A DNA stretch of 64,000 nt from Lyophyllum atratum (lineage: Eukaryota; Basidiomycota; Agaricomycetes; Agaricales; Lyophyllaceae): assembly GCA_014905825.1 (NCBI GenBank), contig JACGCN010000005.1, positions 868,001-932,000 on the forward strand, in the 5' to 3' direction. Positions 60,511-64,000 of the stretch are shown here, one piece after another. A program made the position numbers and the translations under genes. Within the stretch, counting starts at the first letter, position 1; every line of letters begins with the position of its first letter. The notes beneath the pieces were generated by a model. That model was not told the DNA's origin. It saw only the letters and a list, made by a program, of their open reading frames with translations, and did no database searches.

Positions 60511-62725
60511 TCAATTACTCATCGAATGTCCTCTACAGCTTGCCCACCAATCGTGTGTCCATGAAACAGCCTTTCTCGCCATATCAGCGCCCTCCTCTCT
60601 CCTATTGTCCATCCCTATCCCCGCCGAAGCATCTGCTCTTTTTCGCGCCTTGGACGCTTTACCTCGGGCCCACGCCTCCTCAACCGCGAGGGCCCAGTCT
60701 CCTGCCTCATAAGACTGACGCGACAGCTCCACGCCTACACCTTCGCGATTAAGGAGAAGCCGCAAACCGTGTTCTTCGATGAAAAGTGGCCGCGATACTG
60801 GACCGACGAGATAAAGATCAACCTCGAGAAAAGCCAAACCCTGCAAATTGCTTACCATAGACGAAAGGCGTACACGAATCGACACATTCCGATACCGTTC
60901 CATATCCCTGATAGAGAGGCAAACGTAGATTAGCAAAAGCTTGATACCAAGAAACGCCTATGACGACACCAGGCGGACCCTGCATTGCCAAGGCAGAAGC
61001 ATCTGGGCCAAGAACTCGAACAGGCTCACCAATTTGCCCAACAGGACGTCACCGACTGCCGTTAGGTCGGGCATGTACACGTCCTTCGGCGCGACATAGA
61101 ATCCCTCCGGCAACCCCGTGGACTTGTCGTCCCCTTCCCACTTCGAGACTCCGCACACAATCGCGATCCACGACTCATCCGGGAGCAGGCGCGGATCGAA
61201 TAGTTCGTCTTCACCGACAAGGCATCCATTCTGGGATGACGCGAATAAGTCGAAACAGTCCTTGATACCGTCCGGCGTAGGTGGAAGCGTCGCGACCACT
61301 GGGACACCGAACGCTGACGCGGGAACCGCTGGCGGTGGCTTGTGGGCAGGCGGGGCCCCCGGGATCCAGATATGTGAGGGAGTCCCCAGGCGGGGTGATA
61401 CTCGTAGCTCGAAGGATGTACTTGGAGTCACGGGTGTCGAAGAGGATGGTTCCGACCCGTATATCTGTGGGGGTGGGAGCCTTATCCCTGGCGGGTTGAA
61501 TGGGCTGCTGGCGATAGTTGGCGATAGACTGGGGGTAACACTACGGCTAGGGGTCCTGCTGACCGAGCGACTTGGCGCGCGGAACACTTGCCCGCCGAAC
61601 GACACGATGAGGATTTTCGTGTTTGCGGGGTCGTGGAGTTCTCCAGGGACGCCGATGGAGGAGAGAAGACGGGAGCGGCCTGTGGAGCTGTATACTGAAG
61701 GCGCCGACGTAGGTGGGCGAACAAGGAGGGGCGCTGCAATGACGGAGCGCGAGTTGATCGGAGCGGACGAGATGTGCGAGGCTTCGAAAGGGATACTTGC
61801 GTGGAGAGGGTGATGTGAAGGCGGTCGGGAGACAAACTCTATAATAGGGGTATGTAGTTGGTTTGACGACGCGTCAACCCAACGTGGCGACGGGAGTGGA
61901 GGGTATAGCGAGAACGAGGGTATGGGTATACATCCGGGGAGGAGGAAGAGGAGATCCGCGCAGCGGTAACCCTCGAATATTTGGTTCACGAGTATGTCAA
62001 CTTCTGCAGAGGGAACTGGAATATCGGGAACCAAACTGGAAAAAGCATCGTCGGACGGCGTCGGGGCCAGATGGTCTGGTGACTCAAGGTCTACCTGTAG
62101 GAGCGGTGTGGAGAGGTAGCTGTACACCGAATCGAAAGTGAAGTTGGTTATCAGTATGGATGGAATACCCGCTGCCTTGGCTGCTAGACTGAAGATACGT
62201 AGATTAGCACAATTGACACGACCGAATATATACGAATCAGGACGCACCAGCCTAGAAACGCTGCGTCACTGAGAACCGCGTGAGCCCCTATATCGTCAAG
62301 CCATCTCCGTTCCTTGTCTAAAATATCGTTCTTCCGACGAAGGAACGATTTCAATACATCTAAGCTCTTCTGTCGGTCTACGCGGTATCTAAGCGCGATT
62401 GCGACGTGTCAGCGGTGCGCTCGCAACCTGCAAATTTCATGTAAAACTTTACGCACGCAAGTGGTTGTACAATGACAGGGTCGATGTCGGCATAGCGATA
62501 CCGCGCTCCCAGCGCAATACTGTCTGCAAAGACGTGCTTTGGAGCTGAGGACGTGATATATACCGTGGGTCGGTCTGCGGCAGGGAGGCTTAAGAGGTGA
62601 CACGTAAATGCAGATACGCGCGTTGCATGACCGTAACCTACACGGAAATGAGCATTAGGGCAGAAATGGTATTATTTGAGCTCACCGTGTCCAGAACAGT
62701 AGTAGGCAAAGCAGAGAGGGGGCAT
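60511..62725 (-). CDS. Glycosyltransferase-like protein related to the N-terminal half of plant L-arabinokinase
   Basis: The start ATG gives MPPLCFAYYCSGH. Across an intron (gtgagctc..cgtgtag) this joins GYGHATRVSAFTCHLLSLPA, the GHGxGHATR opening of the arabinokinase N-domain. Family motifs continue: DRPTVYITSSAPKHVFADSI, RQKSLDVLKSFLRRKNDILD, AKAAGIPSILITNFTFDSVY, YRCADLLFLLPGCIPIPSF, TKILIVSFGGQVFRAP, SWIAIVCGVSKW, YMPDLTAVGDVLLGKL, GYGTVSECVDSCTPFVYVSR and PLFIEEHGLRLLLNREGVGV. The C-terminal GHMP sugar-kinase domain of the plant enzyme is absent; the protein ends CRGHSMSN. A 110-residue Ser/Pro insert (from SRSVSRTPSRSVTPSLSP) interrupts the GT-B-like fold after SFGGQ. A sugar-nucleotide-dependent role is inferred only from the fold. 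Confidence 0.8.
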
Positions 62726-63029
62726 ATAAGGTCCCTCGGCGGTGGAGGTCCTGGTTGGAATATCATTATCAAGCGCATCACGGTAACCAGCCCCTGGAAT
62801 AGACTCCAGACTTCAGCTACGTCATCATGCATCAGGGGCGCTTAATCTTGAAAAATACTACGCAGCCGCCACAGAGAAACTGAGAGATCGCGTTCCAGCT
62901 TATGGGAATGGTGGGACAAATTCAAGATTGGATGACAGGCAAGAAATAGGGAAGTCTCTCCCACCAGATGAAGATAAATTTTATGATACAAGTAGGATGC
63001 AATCACAGAGATGTCAGTATCGATGCATT
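62726..63029. other. Intergenic gap
   Basis: Promoter side of the arabinokinase-like gene and 3' flank of the paladin-like gene. No gene seen. Confidence 0.5.
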
Positions 63030-64000
63030 TCAATCCAAAGATCTCCTCTTTAACAATTTCGTGATCTCCGTACGTTTGTGTAGCCACTCAGGAAATGTGA
63101 CCTGTGGGGTTCCTAGATCCTTCATCTCTATCAGATAGTTCGCGAAGACGATTAGAGTGCCATAGCGGTATCTGCACACGGAGGCACCGTTTAATAAAGT
63201 AAAACCAAGTTTCAAGGGAAGGCAGACATACAAGTAGTTCACTGTAATCCCATGTAGTTTGCGCTCCTTGCTGCTACCCTTCTCGCACGCATCTACTTTA
63301 AGTTTGTAGCTAAATCACAGCCAATTCAGTCAGTGGCGGATGGCTTCGGGTGAGTGGAGAGCTACGTACTCGTAAATTGCCTTGCGCAGATTCTGCACGT
63401 CTTGCATCTGGTCAACTGCCCTATCCGTCAATCGCTTCGCGACTTTCCCGTGTGAGAGCACTCCGACGAGCTGCAAGATAGTCTTGTACTCTCCTGCATC
63501 AAACGATCAGACCTATCATACACTTGCAACAAGCAATCATGCCTACCGTGCAAGTAGGCCTCCTCCTCTGAAGGACCGTCTATGGAATCATAAATCTCTG
63601 TCGGAGATTCTTGTTGCGCCAGCGCTGCCTCCTCTCCATCCCATTGCATGGTGGATGAGATAAGGCAGGCAGTGACCATTCCCGTGGTCGTGCGTCCGCG
63701 ACCCATCTGACAGTTGAAGATGAAATCTCCTGCTTGGGAAAGGCCTGCCCGGACCCGCTCCAGAAGCTGCCAAAGTGCATCGGGCAGAGGAGCCTGCTCA
63801 TCAGTCTTAAGTGAAGGTCAGCATGGGTGCCACCTCCATTTGAGAGGCCGGAAACATACGATAGCAATGCGGGCATAGTCGATCTAAGCAGCAGTCAGTC
63901 AGGTTCACAAGATATGCTAAAAGGCCCCAACACTGACCCTGTATCCTTCTTTCCTGATCATCTCGATGACATCTCTTGGGGTCAGTATTTCCTCCTCCGA
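63030..64000 (-). CDS. Paladin-like phosphatase, C-terminal part; 5' end off the right edge
   Basis: The reading enters at the right edge with EEEILTPRDVIEMIRKEGYR, then across short introns VDYARIAI, TDEQAPLPDALWQLLERVRA and AGDFIFNCQMGRGRTTTGMV. CQMGRGRT is a C-x5-R phosphatase loop identical in layout to that of paladin/inositol-polyphosphate-phosphatase-like proteins. The rest (SPTEIYDSIDGPSEEEAYLH, ILQLVGVLSHGKVAKRLTDR, QDVQNLRKAIYDYKLKVDAC, RYGTLIVFANYLIEMKDLGT, FPEWLHKRTEITKLLKRRSL) is the helical tail; stop at 63030. The Cys and Arg of the loop are present, but whether paladins are active enzymes is uncertain in general. Confidence 0.85.

Overview
The window is nuclear DNA from a filamentous basidiomycete fungus, most likely an agaricomycete. 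Genes are dense and carry many short introns of about 45-75 bases with GT..AG ends and CTRAY-like branch sites. The closest recognisable families are fungal: Bqt4, Mug190, Gap1-type RasGAP, Kre9/Knh-like GPI proteins, and the seven-helix DUF6534 family typical of mushrooms. No rRNA, tRNA, CRISPR array or intact transposon was recognised. Most gene models were spliced by eye. Where exon coordinates are given, donor, acceptor and phase were checked; otherwise the span is start codon to stop codon.

Layout. 1-5120 (-) encodes a very large acidic Ala/Glu/Pro/Val repeat protein that runs off the left edge. 5692-6716 (-) is a small GPI-anchored Ser/Thr-rich protein with two tiny exons. 7040-10103 (-) is the type II arginine methyltransferase PRMT5. 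11241-12157 (-) is an ankyrin protein like yeast YCR051W, and 12301-14938 (+) is a PAS plus GATA-finger regulator; the two share a 143-base divergent promoter. 15874-19202 (-) is a Mug190-like membrane-contact lipid-transfer protein. 19939-22651 (-) is a cation/Ca2+ exchanger. 22852-25013 (-) is a DUF6534 membrane protein. 26917-28294 (+) is a paraoxonase-like beta-propeller. 28725-30154 (-) is a Bqt4-like inner nuclear membrane protein with an apparent one-base frameshift before its membrane anchor. 30934-33953 (-) is 6-phosphofructokinase. 35767-37913 (+) is a monocarboxylate-type MFS transporter with an inferred 7-base exon. 38595-40933 (-) is a GPI-type aspartic protease with unusual active-site motifs.

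Right part. 41411-44214 (-) is a Gap1/IQGAP-type RasGAP. 46291-46933 (-) is a small Pro/Gly/Tyr-rich protein of unknown function. 47864-51181 (+) is the ESCRT-associated BRO1/ALIX protein. 51617-53035 (-) is acetate kinase with a low-complexity insert. 53206-54410 (-) is an aldo/keto reductase. 54944-57049 (+) is a peroxiredoxin-like (AhpC/TSA-2) protein with a CPLC motif. 57335-60214 (-) is an AVT-type amino acid transporter. 60511-62725 (-) is a stand-alone homologue of the N-terminal half of plant L-arabinokinase. 63030 to the right edge (-) is the C-terminal part of a paladin-like phosphatase.

The genes are mostly unrelated housekeeping and signalling genes, and no biosynthetic cluster or defence island is visible. 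Loose themes are Ras/light/arginine-methylation regulation on one side and central carbon metabolism (PFK, acetate kinase, monocarboxylate transporter) on the other. The most unusual items are the extremely short exons, the frameshifted Bqt4 homologue, the altered aspartic protease motifs, the stand-alone arabinokinase-like glycosyltransferase and the repeat-rich acidic protein.
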